From NCBI RefSeq assembly GCF_022174665.1, contig NZ_CP076562.1:2248525-2312524 (forward strand): a stretch of 64,000 nt of DNA, written 5' to 3'. The DNA is from Eubacterium sp. MSJ-33 (GTDB lineage: Bacteria > Bacillota > Clostridia > Lachnospirales > Lachnospiraceae). Of this stretch, positions 1 to 9,776 are shown piece by piece. The position numbers and the translations under genes are program-made. The notes under the pieces were generated by a model. That model saw nothing but the letters and a program-made list of their open reading frames with translations. It searched no databases and was not told the origin of the DNA. Each line of letters starts with the position of its first letter. The first letter of the stretch is position 1.

Positions 1-2
1 GA

Positions 3-932
3 GCTACAGGTGCAGTAGCGAAAGCATCCGCACAGGGAAGCGCAAAATTCCTTGGTACGGTTGGCGGAAAAGTGGCAGTTGGCATCATCGGAGTTGCTGC
101 GGTTGTCGGAATCGGTCTGGGAATCCATCATGCATCGTCCGAACCGGACAGAGGTGCTGTAATAAGCCAATATGAGGCAGATGCGACAGAGCAAACGGAA
201 TTGGAAGCAGATACAGTGACGGAGCCGGGGATGAATACCGAGTCAGAAGTGGATTCGGTATCAGAATCAGAGGAATCGCAGGTAAAGAGCCAGTTGGAAG
301 TAATGCTGGAACAGGCGAGAACGGGGATGGAAGATTATGCTGCAACCGGGAAAAGTGAGTATTCAGATTATTACACAATTACAACGTATAGTAAGGAAAA
401 TAGTTTTTATGCACTGGAAGATATTGACGAGGATGGAGAAGATGAACTATTGTTTGGTTGTTGGAATCCAGAGAAGAGAATGGTAGAAATCCGAGATATC
501 TGTAATTGGGAGTACCACCCTGAAGCCAGATATGGAAATTGTTATTATAGTGAAGGAAATGTTATGTCGGTACATGCCTCCGATGATCAAAATTATGATT
601 TGGTATATTATGATTCGTCGTTGGAGGATGATTATTCTTGTACATGTTTATTAGAATTGCGTGGAAGAGATAGCGTAATTAGATATTATGAATTAGGTTA
701 TGGTGCTCAACCAGATTATTTCAGTGGACCGATAGAGGTTACATATGATACATTCCTTCAGCAATTAGACGATGATTATCAAAGTCTACAGTATACGGAA
801 ATTGATGAATCAACATGGGCAGGGAAGGAAGAAGCACATCCATATAAGAAATTATCGTGGAAACCAATGTTTGAGGACGAAACAATTCTGAACGAAGACC
901 CATCAATCCCGGATGCGGATGGGAAATTCTAA
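3..932 (+). CDS. Membrane-anchored surface protein with EF-hand-like loop (5' truncated)
   Basis: The reading frame is open from the first bases, so the true start lies upstream of the window. The visible part begins with a short polar stretch, then a glycine-rich segment and one hydrophobic helix ending GLGIHH. An acidic Glu/Ser/Thr-rich linker follows, then an extracellular domain with a calcium-loop-like DIDEDGEDEL motif. The layout suggests a single-pass protein with cytoplasmic N-terminus and exposed C-terminal domain. The next gene has the same architecture (FLGTVGGK here, FLGTIGGK there), so the two are tandem paralogues. Function unknown; a calcium-stabilised surface domain is inferred from the loop only. 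Confidence 0.7.
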   Translation, partial: ATGAVAKASAQGSAKFLGTVGGKVAVGIIGVAAVVGIGLGIHHASSEPDRGAVISQYEADATEQTELEADTVTEPGMNTESEVDSVSESEESQVKSQLEVMLEQARTGMEDYAATGKSEYSDYYTITTYSKENSFYALEDIDEDGEDELLFGCWNPEKRMVEIRDICNWEYHPEARYGNCYYSEGNVMSVHASDDQNYDLVYYDSSLEDDYSCTCLLELRGRDSVIRYYELGYGAQPDYFSGPIEVTYDTFLQQLDDDYQSLQYTEIDESTWAGKEEAHPYKKLSWKPMFEDETILNEDPSIPDADGKF

Positions 933-1016
933 ATAAAAAAGATAGAAGCCTGTGAGTGTACTGTAAAATATCGTACATATAATAAGCAAATATGTTTTAC
1001 GAAGGGGGGAGAACCA

Positions 1017-2021
1017 ATGAATTCAAACAACACGGAGCAAAAAAATAAATTCAAAACAGGGGATGGTAGTGCGGCGGCAGGACCGGAAGTTACAGGTGGA
1101 AGTGCTAGAGGTGGATCACTGGCAGGATTTCTTGGTACGATCGGTGGGAAAATCGCGATTGGCGTTGCAGGGGTGGCAATTGCAGCTACGATAGGCTTTG
1201 GAGTGCATCATGCGGTAACAACACGGGAACCGGAGAGTGTAAAACCGACGGATACACCAACTGTGACTACAGTTGTAGAGACAACAGAGTATACGACGGA
1301 AACAGAAGAAACTATAGTGGTGACCACGGAGGATACAACGCAGGAGACGACAGTGGCTGCTATGGACGAATCCGATGACATTGGTGTATCAAAAATGGAT
1401 TATGACAAAGCGGCGAAAGAGGCGTACAAGGAGTTTTTGTTGTCTGGTCTTTCGACGGGAACATTATTGGGAACGGATGGATATTCTTGGGATACTACGG
1501 AACCTGGATTTAACTGGGTTGAACATGATTTATTTGCAATTGCAGATATTGACGGAGATGGAAAAGCAGAACTCACTTTTAAACGACTGGCTGCATGCGT
1601 GGCTGGGTACTGGGGCCTTGCATATACGTATAATACGGATACAAAAACCGTAGAAGTAAAATATAATACGGGTCCTTATGCATCGTACTATGCCACAGGA
1701 TATGTGAGATTTGACATATCACATAATCAGGGACCATCCAGCATTTGGCCATGTACATACGGTAAATTCGAGAATGGACAGATTGTCCTGCTTTATGACG
1801 TATCAAACTGGGATAAATCATTGTCAAGTTATGAATTCCCGGATGAACAGGATCTCGATGGGGATGGTTGTATCTATTACATAACAGATCGTGCAACTGG
1901 GGAGACGCGAACAGTCGATAATCCAGAGTATGATGCATTTATGCAGGGATTAAATATTGGAGAAGAAATGCAGCTTGACTATAAAGGCTATACAGCAGAA
2001 AATGTAAATGCAATTCAATAA
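1017..2021 (+). CDS. Membrane-anchored surface protein with EF-hand-like loop (paralogue of upstream gene)
   Basis: 334 residues starting at an ATG preceded by a strong GGGGGGAG ribosome site. Residues 1-45 are polar and Gly/Ser rich; about 47-68 form one transmembrane helix (IAIGVAGVAIAATIGFGVHH). A Thr/Glu-rich linker (about 75-115) with repeated TTE/TET motifs, typical of cell-wall-spanning stalks, leads to a C-terminal domain containing the loop DIDGDGKAEL. No sortase motif is visible. It is a tandem paralogue of the preceding gene, with conserved anchor and loop but a diverged ectodomain. I do not recognise a named family. Confidence 0.75.
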   Translation: MNSNNTEQKNKFKTGDGSAAAGPEVTGGSARGGSLAGFLGTIGGKIAIGVAGVAIAATIGFGVHHAVTTREPESVKPTDTPTVTTVVETTEYTTETEETIVVTTEDTTQETTVAAMDESDDIGVSKMDYDKAAKEAYKEFLLSGLSTGTLLGTDGYSWDTTEPGFNWVEHDLFAIADIDGDGKAELTFKRLAACVAGYWGLAYTYNTDTKTVEVKYNTGPYASYYATGYVRFDISHNQGPSSIWPCTYGKFENGQIVLLYDVSNWDKSLSSYEFPDEQDLDGDGCIYYITDRATGETRTVDNPEYDAFMQGLNIGEEMQLDYKGYTAENVNAIQ

Positions 2022-2089
2022 AAGATATGCTTGAGATAAAAATGCCAAGACGTATAATACAATCAAAAAGAAAAACGAGGAATTAATCT

Positions 2090-2650
2090 ATGACAAAACT
2101 GGCAATATTTTTCCCGGGAATCGGATACCATGCGGATAAGCCGCTTCTATATTACAGCCGGAAGCTGGCTGGCGAAGCAGGCTATGAACAGATTGCGTTG
2201 AAATACGATTATCAGGCGGGGAATATCCGCGGGAACAAAGAGAAGATGGAGGCGGCTTTCCATGCACTGTATGCGCAGGCGGAAGAACAGCTTGCCGGGG
2301 TCGATGTTACAGCGTATGCGAAAGTGCTGTTTGTATCGAAGAGCGTTGGTACGATAATCGCATCAGCCTATGCACAGAAGCTCGAAGAATCGGGAACGAA
2401 AGCAGAACTTCGTCATATCTTATACACGCCGCTTGAAGCAACTTATACCTTCTTACCGAAGCATGCGGTTGCATTTATCGGAACGGCTGATCCGTGGAGT
2501 GATGTGCCTGCGGTGATCCGGATGAGTGAAGCGCAGGGTGTTCCGATGCATGTCTACGAGAACGCAAACCATTCTCTGGAGACTGCGGACACGATGCACA
2601 ACCTGAAAATCCTGCAGGATGTGATGGAGAAGACCAAAGCAATTATATAA
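2090..2650 (+). CDS. Small alpha/beta hydrolase
   Basis: 186 residues. The N-terminus (KLAIFFPGIGYHADKPLLYY) resembles the first strand and oxyanion region of alpha/beta hydrolases. A nucleophile-elbow-like SKSVGT follows at about residues 83-88, a possible acid at FIGTADPWSD (about 131-140) and a terminal NANHSLE histidine (about 160). The elbow differs from the classical GXSXG by having S/K in the first positions. No signal peptide, so it is probably a cytoplasmic esterase or acyl hydrolase; the substrate cannot be inferred. It is monocistronic and converges on the SulP gene with a shared terminator. Confidence 0.65.
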   Translation: MTKLAIFFPGIGYHADKPLLYYSRKLAGEAGYEQIALKYDYQAGNIRGNKEKMEAAFHALYAQAEEQLAGVDVTAYAKVLFVSKSVGTIIASAYAQKLEESGTKAELRHILYTPLEATYTFLPKHAVAFIGTADPWSDVPAVIRMSEAQGVPMHVYENANHSLETADTMHNLKILQDVMEKTKAII

Positions 2651-2653
2651 TAC

Positions 2654-2716
2654 AAAAGCCCCTGTTGCAGTCCGGTGTGATTGGAAATATATCCACAGAC
2701 GCAATCGGGGCTTTTT
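2654..2716. terminator. Bidirectional terminator between convergent genes
   Basis: The arms AAAAGCCCC (2654-2662) and GGGGCTTTT (2707-2715) pair perfectly, with a further inner TTGC/GCAA pairing. A T-run lies on each strand, so the hairpin can end both the hydrolase gene and the opposing permease gene. Confidence 0.85.
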
Positions 2717-2735
2717 GTTATGGTAAGCAGAATGT

Positions 2736-4391
2736 TTAATTATCGAACGTTGCCGCTTTTGCTAACGCAACATCGATGTTCTCACAGAAGTTCTCTTCGC
2801 CAAGCTTCTCTACGAAGCCGGCTTTCTCCATGACATGGCGCGGCTGCTCGTTCACGTGGGAGAGCAGTAAATGGATGCCCTTCTTCTGGCACGTTTTGTA
2901 TGCTTCTTCCAGTGATTCCAGCCCGGTGATGTCCATAGCCGGAACATCACGCATACGAAGAATCAGAACATTCTTGTGTTTTTCGTTTGTAAATGCAAGG
3001 TAGTCATTTGTCTCCGCAAAAAACATCGGACCGAGAATTTCATATACCATTGTGTTACGCGGTACATTCTTCAGGTCCGTGTGCTCGGAGATCTCGTTTT
3101 TGTCCAGATCTTCTTTGTAGATCCATGGTTTCACTTCACCGACATCGGACATTCGCTTCATGAACAGGAATGCTGCCATGACCATACCGATCTCGATAGC
3201 CACAACCAGATCGAAGAATACCGTCAGAAGCAGGGTTGTGATCAGGACGAGAATATCGCTTTTCGGTGCGGTCTTAATCATGTGGCCAAATGTCTTGAAG
3301 CCACTCATGTTGTAGGCAACCATAATCAGGATTGCAGCAAGACAGGTCATCGGAATCATAGATGCATACGGCATCAGGAACAGCAGAATCAACAGCAAGG
3401 TGATTGCATGGACGATACCGGCGATTGGTGTACGTCCGCCGTTTTTGACATTGGCTGCGGTTCTGGCAATCGCTCCGGTTGCCGGGATACCGCCGAAGAG
3501 CGATGACATGATATTACCGACACCTTGACCGACTAACTCCGCATTCGAACGATGATGTCCACCGATCATACCATCGGATACAACACAGGAAAGCAGCGAT
3601 TCAATCGAAGCTAAAATTGCAATTGTAAATGCCGGTGAGATCAGTTTTTTTACGAGGGCGAACGAAAGCTGCGGGGCGGCGAATTTTGGGAAGCCTGCCT
3701 TAATCGTGTACAGATCGCCGATCGTAGCAACCGGAAGCTTGCCAAGCTGGACAATCAGTGTGGTTACGAGAATTGCAATTAAGCTGCCCGGAATCTTCGC
3801 AGATACCTTCGGCCAGAAGATCTGGATCAGCAGCGCGAGCATACCGATACCGAACGTCATCCAGTCAATCGTGTGAAATGCTTTCGCATAGGCAGCACAT
3901 TTATCAACAAATTCGGATGGCACAGCTCCCATGGACAGACCGAAGAAGTCCTTGAGCTGTCCGGCAAAGATGCCGATGGCGATACCAAATGTAAAGCCGA
4001 CCGTGATTGTCTTCGGGATGAATTTGATCAGATTGCCGAAATGGCACAGTCCCATGATGATCATGATGATGCCGGACAAAAAAGTAGCAATTGTAAGTCC
4101 GGTCATGCCATATTGGGCGATGATGCCGTAGATGATAACAACGAATGCTGCGGTAGGACCTCCGATCTGCACGCGGCTGCCACCGAGCAGGGAGATGAAG
4201 AATCCAGCGATGATGGCGGTGTACAAGCCCTGCTCCGGATTGACACCGGAGGCAATGGCAAGTGCAATCGACAAAGGCAATGCGATGATCGCCACGATGA
4301 TACCTGCGACGATATCCTTCACAAACTGTTCCTTTGTATATGTTTTCATAGTGCTAAAAAGTTTCGGTTTTATATATTTGAGCTTTTCCAT
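2736..4391 (-). CDS. SulP-family anion permease with STAS domain
   Basis: 551 residues. The first about 420 form the multi-span SulP transport domain, with early LPLSIALAIASGVNPEQGLY and GGSRVQIGGPTAAF segments typical of the family. The C-terminal about 100 residues form a cytoplasmic STAS domain, including VPAMDITGLESLEEA where anti-sigma antagonists are phosphorylated. Members carry sulfate, bicarbonate or C4-dicarboxylates; the substrate is not predictable here. No sulfate-assimilation genes are nearby. It lies downstream of, and in the same direction as, the NSS symporter with a 59-bp gap. Confidence 0.9.
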   Translation of the reverse strand: MEKLKYIKPKLFSTMKTYTKEQFVKDIVAGIIVAIIALPLSIALAIASGVNPEQGLYTAIIAGFFISLLGGSRVQIGGPTAAFVVIIYGIIAQYGMTGLTIATFLSGIIMIIMGLCHFGNLIKFIPKTITVGFTFGIAIGIFAGQLKDFFGLSMGAVPSEFVDKCAAYAKAFHTIDWMTFGIGMLALLIQIFWPKVSAKIPGSLIAILVTTLIVQLGKLPVATIGDLYTIKAGFPKFAAPQLSFALVKKLISPAFTIAILASIESLLSCVVSDGMIGGHHRSNAELVGQGVGNIMSSLFGGIPATGAIARTAANVKNGGRTPIAGIVHAITLLLILLFLMPYASMIPMTCLAAILIMVAYNMSGFKTFGHMIKTAPKSDILVLITTLLLTVFFDLVVAIEIGMVMAAFLFMKRMSDVGEVKPWIYKEDLDKNEISEHTDLKNVPRNTMVYEILGPMFFAETNDYLAFTNEKHKNVLILRMRDVPAMDITGLESLEEAYKTCQKKGIHLLLSHVNEQPRHVMEKAGFVEKLGEENFCENIDVALAKAATFDN

Positions 4392-4450
4392 ATCAGTAAA
4401 ATCCTTTTCGCTTTATCTAAAATATAGTATAACGATCTCCCCGGATCCGG

Positions 4451-5806
4451 CTACAGCAATCCCTGAATCAGAATGATCAGAATCAAAACCGGCAGTATAA
4501 ACTGGAAATACGGCTTTAATTTCCGACTGATTTTAAGCCCTTTTCCGGTGTTTGCCTCTTCGATGTAGTTATCAAATCCAAATCCCCATTTGGTAACACA
4601 GAATAACAGATAGATGAGTGATCCAAGCGGCAAAAGCAGGTTGCTTACTAAGAAGTCTTCCGTGTCGAGTACGTCACGACCGCCGATCAGATGCACATTG
4701 CTCCATACGTTGTAGCCAAGGACACAAGGCATGCTTGCAATCAGAATGATAACACAGTTGATAAGCGATGCTTTGTTCCGGCTGATGTGGAACATATCCA
4801 TACAGAAGGAAATGATGTTCTCGAACACAGCGATAACCGTCGAGAAGCTGGCAAATGTCATGAACAGGAAGAACAATGTTCCCCAGATCCTGCCGCCTGC
4901 CATATTCACGAATACGTTCGGGAGAGTGACAAAGATCAGACTCGGACCGGCACCGACTTCCACACCATAGCTGAAGCATGCCGGAAAGATAATCAATCCT
5001 GCCATGATTGCGACAAATGTATCAAGTGCACAGATACGGACGCCCTCCCCGGCGAGCGTATTGTCCTTGCTCATATAGCTTCCGAAAATCTCCATTGCCG
5101 CAACACCTAAACTTAAGGTGAAAAATGCCTGGTTCATCGCAGCGGAAATCACGTTTTTGAGACCGACTTCAGAGACGGTTTTTGCATTTGGTACGAGGTA
5201 GAACTTCAAGCCTTCCTTTGCACCGGACAATGTCAGACTATGTATTACTAAGATTAAAATCAGCGCAAGCAGTGCCAGCATCATGAATTTACTGATCCTT
5301 TCCAGACCATTTTGCAAGCCACGGCTGCAGATGAGAAATCCCGCGACTACGGTAATTACCATCCAGAGCGTCATCTGAAGCGGATCACCGAGCAGATCGG
5401 CGAACACCGAAGAAGTTGCGTCTGTGTCCATGCCGGAATGAAATGCGCCGGTTGCAAACTTATAAAAATATGAAAGCATCCAGCCGGATACGGTTGTGTA
5501 ATACATCATCAGCAGATAGCATCCGGCCATGGCGAACCAGCCGTGGATGTGCCATTTGCTGCCGGGCTTTTCAAGCGCTTTGTAACCGAGTACCGCACTC
5601 TTACGGCTTGCACGACCGACCGCGAATTCCATTGTCAAAACAGGTAGTCCCATGATTACCAGAAAAATCAGGTAAAAGAGTACAAAAAGACCGCCTCCGT
5701 TTTCGCCTGCGATATAAGGGAAACGCCAGACATTTCCGATACCGATGGCGCATCCTGCCGATACAAGCAGAAAACCAAGACGGGATTTAAAAGATTCCCG
5801 TTGCAT
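4451..5806 (-). CDS. Neurotransmitter:sodium symporter family amino-acid transporter
   Basis: 451 residues, the length of the short bacterial NSS proteins such as MhsT. The N-terminus has the family hallmark GFLLVSAGCAIGIGNVWRFP, where unwound TM1 binds Na+ and substrate, followed by GGGLFVLFYLIFL. Regularly spaced hydrophobic segments fit an 11-helix LeuT fold. It should import a hydrophobic or aromatic amino acid with Na+. The start has a good AGGAGG site. It is transcribed divergently from glutamine synthetase. Confidence 0.92.
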   Translation of the reverse strand: MQRESFKSRLGFLLVSAGCAIGIGNVWRFPYIAGENGGGLFVLFYLIFLVIMGLPVLTMEFAVGRASRKSAVLGYKALEKPGSKWHIHGWFAMAGCYLLMMYYTTVSGWMLSYFYKFATGAFHSGMDTDATSSVFADLLGDPLQMTLWMVITVVAGFLICSRGLQNGLERISKFMMLALLALILILVIHSLTLSGAKEGLKFYLVPNAKTVSEVGLKNVISAAMNQAFFTLSLGVAAMEIFGSYMSKDNTLAGEGVRICALDTFVAIMAGLIIFPACFSYGVEVGAGPSLIFVTLPNVFVNMAGGRIWGTLFFLFMTFASFSTVIAVFENIISFCMDMFHISRNKASLINCVIILIASMPCVLGYNVWSNVHLIGGRDVLDTEDFLVSNLLLPLGSLIYLLFCVTKWGFGFDNYIEEANTGKGLKISRKLKPYFQFILPVLILIILIQGLL

Positions 5807-5874
5807 ATATTTTCCTCCTGAATAAAAATGCCGTCAGATAATGAAAGATTGCGGCATATTACCTATTATAGTGT

Positions 5875-5903
5875 TTGACAAAGCAAACTTCATAAAATAT
5901 ACT
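5875..5903 (+). promoter_or_regulatory. Sigma-A promoter of glutamine synthetase gene
   Basis: TTGACA (5875-5880), a 17-bp spacer and TATACT (5898-5903), about 80 bp before the glnN start codon. It gives a leader of about 70 nt, which contains no terminator or riboswitch that I can recognise. Confidence 0.7.
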
Positions 5904-5981
5904 ATAAAAAAAATAATAATACAAGGGGAGAACTTTCAAAATTAATTAAGGAAACGTGAAAGGACAGGTTTAGAGTACAAT

Positions 5982-8099
5982 ATGGAAGAAAATGTAAATG
6001 TAACAGAAATTTTTGGCTGTGATGTGTTCAACGATGCAGTTATGGAAGAGAGACTTCCGAAGAAAGTTTATAAGGAACTGAAGGAGACAATCGAAGAAGG
6101 TAAGGAACTGTCTCTCGAAATCGCAGATGTGGTGGCTCATGAGATGAAGGAGTGGGCAATCGAGAAAGGTGCGACACATTTTAGTCATTGGTTCCAGCCG
6201 ATGACAGGTGTGACAGCAGAAAAACATGACGCATTTATCACAGCACCAAAAGAAAACGGAAAGGTATTATTGTCCTTCTCTGGCAAGGAATTAATTCAGG
6301 GTGAGCCGGATGCATCTTCTTTCCCTTCCGGAGGTCTGCGAGCTACTTTTGAGGCAAGAGGATATACGACATGGGATTGTACATCACCGGCGTTTGTCCG
6401 TCATGATTCGGCAGGTGGAATCCTCTGTATTCCTACCGCATTCTGTTCGTATACGGGGGAGGCACTCGATCAGAAGACACCGCTGCTTCGTTCGATGGAA
6501 GCAATCAACAAACAGGCACTTCGTATATTGAGATTGTTCGGAAATACAACTGCAAAACGTGTGACACCATCGGTTGGTGCCGAGCAGGAATATTTTCTGG
6601 TTGATAAAGAAAAATGGTTGAAACGTAAGGATCTGATTTATACAGGTCGTACGCTGTTTGGGGCAATGCCGCCAAAGGGACAGGAGATGGATGACCATTA
6701 TCTTGGTACGATTCGTCAGCGTGTCAGTGCATATATGAAGGAAGTAAATGAGGAGTGCTGGAAGCTTGGTGTTGCTGCGAAGACACAGCACAATGAGGTT
6801 GCTCCGGCACAGCATGAGCTGGCACCAATCTATGCACCGGTGAATATTGCACAGGATCACAATCAAATTATGATGCGGATTTTAAAGAAGGTAGCAAGCC
6901 GTCATGGTATGCGCTGCCTGCTTCATGAGAAGCCGTTTGCCGGCGTAAATGGTTCCGGTAAGCACAATAACTGGTCCCTGACTTCTGATGATGGTGTGAA
7001 TCTGCTTGAGCCGGGCAAGAACCCACATGAGAACAAGATGTTCCTTCTTGTGCTTGCATGTATTTTGAAGGCGGTTGATGAGCATGCGGATTTGCTCCGT
7101 GTGTCTGCAGCCGATGTCGGAAATGATCAGAGACTGGGTGGAAATGAAGCACCACCAGCCGTAATCTCTGTATTCCTTGGAGACCAGCTTGAGGATGTGC
7201 TTGATCAGATTCTGAAAAATGGAGAGGCAACCCACAGTATCAAGGGGGAAAAATTTGCAACGGGTGTTACAACACTTCCGGACTTCCGCAAGGATGCAAC
7301 GGATCGTAATCGTACTTCACCGTTTGCATTTACCGGAAATAAGTTCGAATTCCGTATGCTTGGATCCCAGGATTCCCTGTCTAACTGTAACGTTGTTTTG
7401 AATACGATCGCAGCAGAGGCATTTGAGGAGGCCTGTGACAGACTGGAAAAGGCTGATGATTTTGAAAAAGAATTGAATGCATTAATCGTAGAATATATGG
7501 AACAGCATAAGCGTATTATCTTCAGTGGTAATGGATATTCCAAGGAATGGCAGGAGGAAGCGAAGCGCAGAGGACTTCCAAACCTTCCAACCATGGTCGA
7601 CGCGATTCCGGCCCTTACTACAGATTCTGCTGTCGCTATGTTTGAGCATTTCAAAGTGTTTACGAAGGCTGAGCTTTCTGCAAGAGCAGAGATTCAGTAT
7701 GAGATCTATGCAAAAGCAATTAATATTGAAGCGAAAACGATGATTGATATGGCGACGAAACAGATTATTCCGGCAGTTGTGAAATATACAACTGTGCTTG
7801 CGGAGTCTGTGAATCAAGTTCGGGCTGCCGGAGCCAGCTATAATGTGAGTGTACAGGAGAAGCTTTTGGAAAAGACATCATCTTTGTTGGCAGATAGTTA
7901 TGGAGCGCTCAATTATCTCGTCCATGTAACAGGTGAGATTGAGAATATGGAAGAGGGTCCGGAACGAGCAAAATATTGCCGCGATATTATCATGCCAGCT
8001 ATGACAGCATTGCGTACTCCGGTTGATAGTCTGGAGATGATTGTTGACAAAGAGATGTGGCCGATGCCTTCTTATGGGGATTTGATGTTTATTTTATAA
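5982..8099 (+). CDS. glnN: Glutamine synthetase type III
   Basis: 705 residues, the usual length of the GSIII class and much longer than GSI. It makes glutamine from glutamate, ammonia and ATP. Recognisable parts are the N-terminal GSIII region ending near [14 protein letters not shown], the catalytic [11 protein letters not shown] strand with metal-ligand glutamates, [14 protein letters not shown], and the ATP/ammonia region [11 protein letters not shown]. The C-terminal extension (about 550-705) is typical of the class. It has its own sigma-A promoter and a weak ribosome site. GSIII is common in Bacteroides and Clostridia and is usually nitrogen regulated. Confidence 0.97.
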   Translation: MEENVNVTEIFGCDVFNDAVMEERLPKKVYKELKETIEEGKELSLEIADVVAHEMKEWAIEKGATHFSHWFQPMTGVTAEKHDAFITAPKENGKVLLSFSGKELIQGEPDASSFPSGGLRATFEARGYTTWDCTSPAFVRHDSAGGILCIPTAFCSYTGEALDQKTPLLRSMEAINKQALRILRLFGNTTAKRVTPSVGAEQEYFLVDKEKWLKRKDLIYTGRTLFGAMPPKGQEMDDHYLGTIRQRVSAYMKEVNEECWKLGVAAKTQHNEVAPAQHELAPIYAPVNIAQDHNQIMMRILKKVASRHGMRCLLHEKPFAGVNGSGKHNNWSLTSDDGVNLLEPGKNPHENKMFLLVLACILKAVDEHADLLRVSAADVGNDQRLGGNEAPPAVISVFLGDQLEDVLDQILKNGEATHSIKGEKFATGVTTLPDFRKDATDRNRTSPFAFTGNKFEFRMLGSQDSLSNCNVVLNTIAAEAFEEACDRLEKADDFEKELNALIVEYMEQHKRIIFSGNGYSKEWQEEAKRRGLPNLPTMVDAIPALTTDSAVAMFEHFKVFTKAELSARAEIQYEIYAKAINIEAKTMIDMATKQIIPAVVKYTTVLAESVNQVRAAGASYNVSVQEKLLEKTSSLLADSYGALNYLVHVTGEIENMEEGPERAKYCRDIIMPAMTALRTPVDSLEMIVDKEMWPMPSYGDLMFIL

Positions 8100-8159
8100 A
8101 GATTTTAGTGAATAGATAGATGACAGACCGGATATGCGATTTACGAAAGGGATACAAAG

Positions 8160-8507
8160 ATGGATGTAAGAGCATGTTATGAAGAAATGGGGTCTAATTT
8201 TGATGAAGTGCTGAGCCGTCTGGGCAGTGAGCAGATGGTACAGCGGTTTGCCCTCAAATTTTTAAATGATAAGTCCTATGAAACATTGAAGGAAGCGTTA
8301 CAGGAAAACAATGTCGAAAGTGCATTTCGTGCAGCACATACATTGAAGGGTGTGTGCGTAAATTTAGGATTTGATAAGCTGTTCTCCGCGAGTTCCGCAC
8401 TCACGGAGAAGCTCCGGGCGAAAGAATTAGACGGCACGGATGAGATGTTTGAAAAAGTGAAGGAACAGTATGAAATCACAATAGGTGCAATCCAAAAATT
8501 ACAATAG
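8160..8507 (+). CDS. HPt domain phosphotransfer protein
   Basis: 115 residues, a stand-alone histidine phosphotransfer module. The phospho-acceptor histidine sits in FRAAHTLKGVCVNLGF (about residues 55-70), the canonical HPt helix. No kinase or receiver is adjacent, so it should relay phosphate between a hybrid kinase and a response regulator encoded elsewhere. A GAAAGGGA ribosome site precedes the ATG. The 60-bp gap after glnN lacks a terminator, so co-transcription is possible. Confidence 0.88.
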   Translation: MDVRACYEEMGSNFDEVLSRLGSEQMVQRFALKFLNDKSYETLKEALQENNVESAFRAAHTLKGVCVNLGFDKLFSASSALTEKLRAKELDGTDEMFEKVKEQYEITIGAIQKLQ

Positions 8508-8609
8508 GAGAAAACGAAATCCATTTTTGAATGACAGAGAATAAGAAGCGGAACCTGTTGAGATGATCTCTATGTAGCGAAAGTTTATTAATTTCTTTAA
8601 ATAACAATC

Positions 8610-8639
8610 GAATATTTCTTTTGATTTTCCACATACTAC
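8610..8639 (+). promoter_or_regulatory. Sigma-G-type promoter of spoVT
   Basis: CGAATA (8610-8615), a 17-bp gap and CATACTA (8633-8639) match the forespore sigma-G/F consensus (TGAATA, CATACTA) with a single mismatch. It lies about 50 bp before the spoVT start. spoVT is a known sigma-G target in Bacillus subtilis, which supports the reading. Confidence 0.7.
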
Positions 8640-8690
8640 CCATACAGTACAAAAATGGAAGTATATCAGGAGAACAGGAGGAATGATCAA

Positions 8691-9239
8691 ATGAAAGCAA
8701 CAGGAATTGTCAGACGGATCGATGAGCTTGGCAGAATCGTTGTCCCAAAAGAGATAAGACGGGTATTACGGATTCGGGAAGGCGACCCGCTTGAGATATT
8801 TACAGATAAAGATGGAGAGATTGTACTCAAAAAATATTCGCCGATTGGAGAGCTGTCCGCATTTGCACAGGAATATGTAGATGCGATTGCATCAAGTCTT
8901 GGCTGTGGTGTCTGTGTGTGTGATCGGGATCAGATTATCGCGGTTGCAGGTATTTCAAAGAAGGATTTACTCGGCAAATCGCTGCACCGGGAATTGGAAG
9001 ATGCAATCAATGATCGCGAAGTGATTCTGGCTCGAAAAGGTGAGAAGAAGTTTATCAGGATTCTCGGACATGGCGATAATGAGTATGATGGAGAGATTGT
9101 ACAGACGATTATCTGTGAGGGCGATGCGATAGGCGCGGTAATTTTGCTTAGTCGGGATGGAAGCAAGCAAATAGGCGAATCAGAGGTGAAGGCAGCGGCG
9201 ATTGCAGCAAATTTCCTTGGGAAACAGATGGAAGGTTAA
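8691..9239 (+). CDS. spoVT: Stage V sporulation transcription factor SpoVT
   Basis: 182 residues from the ATG that follows AGGAGG by about 8 nt; an upstream in-frame ATG at 8655 lacks such a site and would add non-conserved residues. Residues 1-50 are the AbrB-type swapped-hairpin DNA-binding domain (MKATGIVRRIDELGRIVVPK), and about 60-180 form a GAF-like domain. The length equals B. subtilis SpoVT (178). It modulates late forespore gene expression. A sigma-G-like promoter precedes it. Confidence 0.95.
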   Translation: MKATGIVRRIDELGRIVVPKEIRRVLRIREGDPLEIFTDKDGEIVLKKYSPIGELSAFAQEYVDAIASSLGCGVCVCDRDQIIAVAGISKKDLLGKSLHRELEDAINDREVILARKGEKKFIRILGHGDNEYDGEIVQTIICEGDAIGAVILLSRDGSKQIGESEVKAAAIAANFLGKQMEG

Positions 9240-9277
9240 AATTAGCATCGAAATTCCCAAAAACTTGGCTTTTTTCC

Positions 9278-9306
9278 TTGACAAACAAAGGGCAACAAGG
9301 TATAAA
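9278..9306 (+). promoter_or_regulatory. Strong sigma-A promoter of hup
   Basis: TTGACA (9278-9283), exactly 17 bp, then TATAAA (9301-9306), near consensus and fitting an abundant nucleoid protein. The roughly 90-nt leader holds a possible stem GACC...GGTC around 9351-9371, flanked by ATAAAAT and GTTTTAT that could also pair. This may be an mRNA-stabilising or autoregulatory leader (inference). Confidence 0.75.
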
Positions 9307-9403
9307 TATGCGTAGGGCATTTCTCGTAAATGCTGATAAAATAAGATTCGACCGCGGGGGATGTGGTCAAGAAACATCGTTTTATTTATAGGAGGAAATT
9401 TCG

Positions 9404-9676
9404 ATGAACAAGAATGAATTAGTTGCAAAGATGGCTGAGAAGGCTGGACTTAAGAAGACAGAAGCTGAGAAGGCACTCAAGGCTTTCACAGAGACAGTAG
9501 CAGAAGAGTTAAAGAATGGTGAGAAGATTCAGTTGGTTGGATTTGGTACATTTGAAGTAGCTGAGAGACCTGCTCGTGAGGGACGTAACCCAAGAACAGG
9601 CGAGACAATGAAGATCGCTGCTTCTAAGACTCCTAAGTTCAAGGCTGGTAAGGCTTTAAAGGATTCTTTAAACTAA
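9404..9676 (+). CDS. hup: DNA-binding protein HU
   Basis: 90 residues, the standard HU size. It begins MNKNELVAKMAEKAGLKKTE and carries the beta-arm signature GFGTFEVAERPAREGRNPRT, which ends in the DNA-intercalating proline arm. It forms a dimeric nucleoid protein that bends DNA without strong sequence preference. A perfect AGGAGG and a strong promoter indicate high expression, and its Lys/Arg codon use looks highly biased. A terminator follows, so it is monocistronic, placed just upstream of rqcP as in many Firmicutes. Confidence 0.97.
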   Translation: MNKNELVAKMAEKAGLKKTEAEKALKAFTETVAEELKNGEKIQLVGFGTFEVAERPAREGRNPRTGETMKIAASKTPKFKAGKALKDSLN

Positions 9677-9714
9677 TCTGAGATTCTTACGGAAAAAGAT
9701 TTTCGATAAAGAGT

Positions 9715-9746
9715 GAAAAGCTGTCGCATATCGCGGCAGCTTTTTC
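9715..9746 (+). terminator. Rho-independent terminator of hup
   Basis: A 12-13 bp stem, GAAAAGCTGTCGC (9715-9727) paired with GCGGCAGCTTTTT (9733-9745), with a loop of about 5 nt and a T-tract. Confidence 0.88.
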
Positions 9747-9776
9747 ATATAACAGGAAAGCAAGGAGGAACAAGTT

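Noticed and set aside
3873..4427. Long plus-strand reading frame opposite the SulP permease
   Set aside because: Composition is His/Asp-rich low-quality sequence with no ribosome site; it is a shadow of the minus-strand permease.
9250..9276. CCAA...TTGG hairpin with T-run after spoVT as a terminator
   Set aside because: Only a 4-bp stem; too weak to call.
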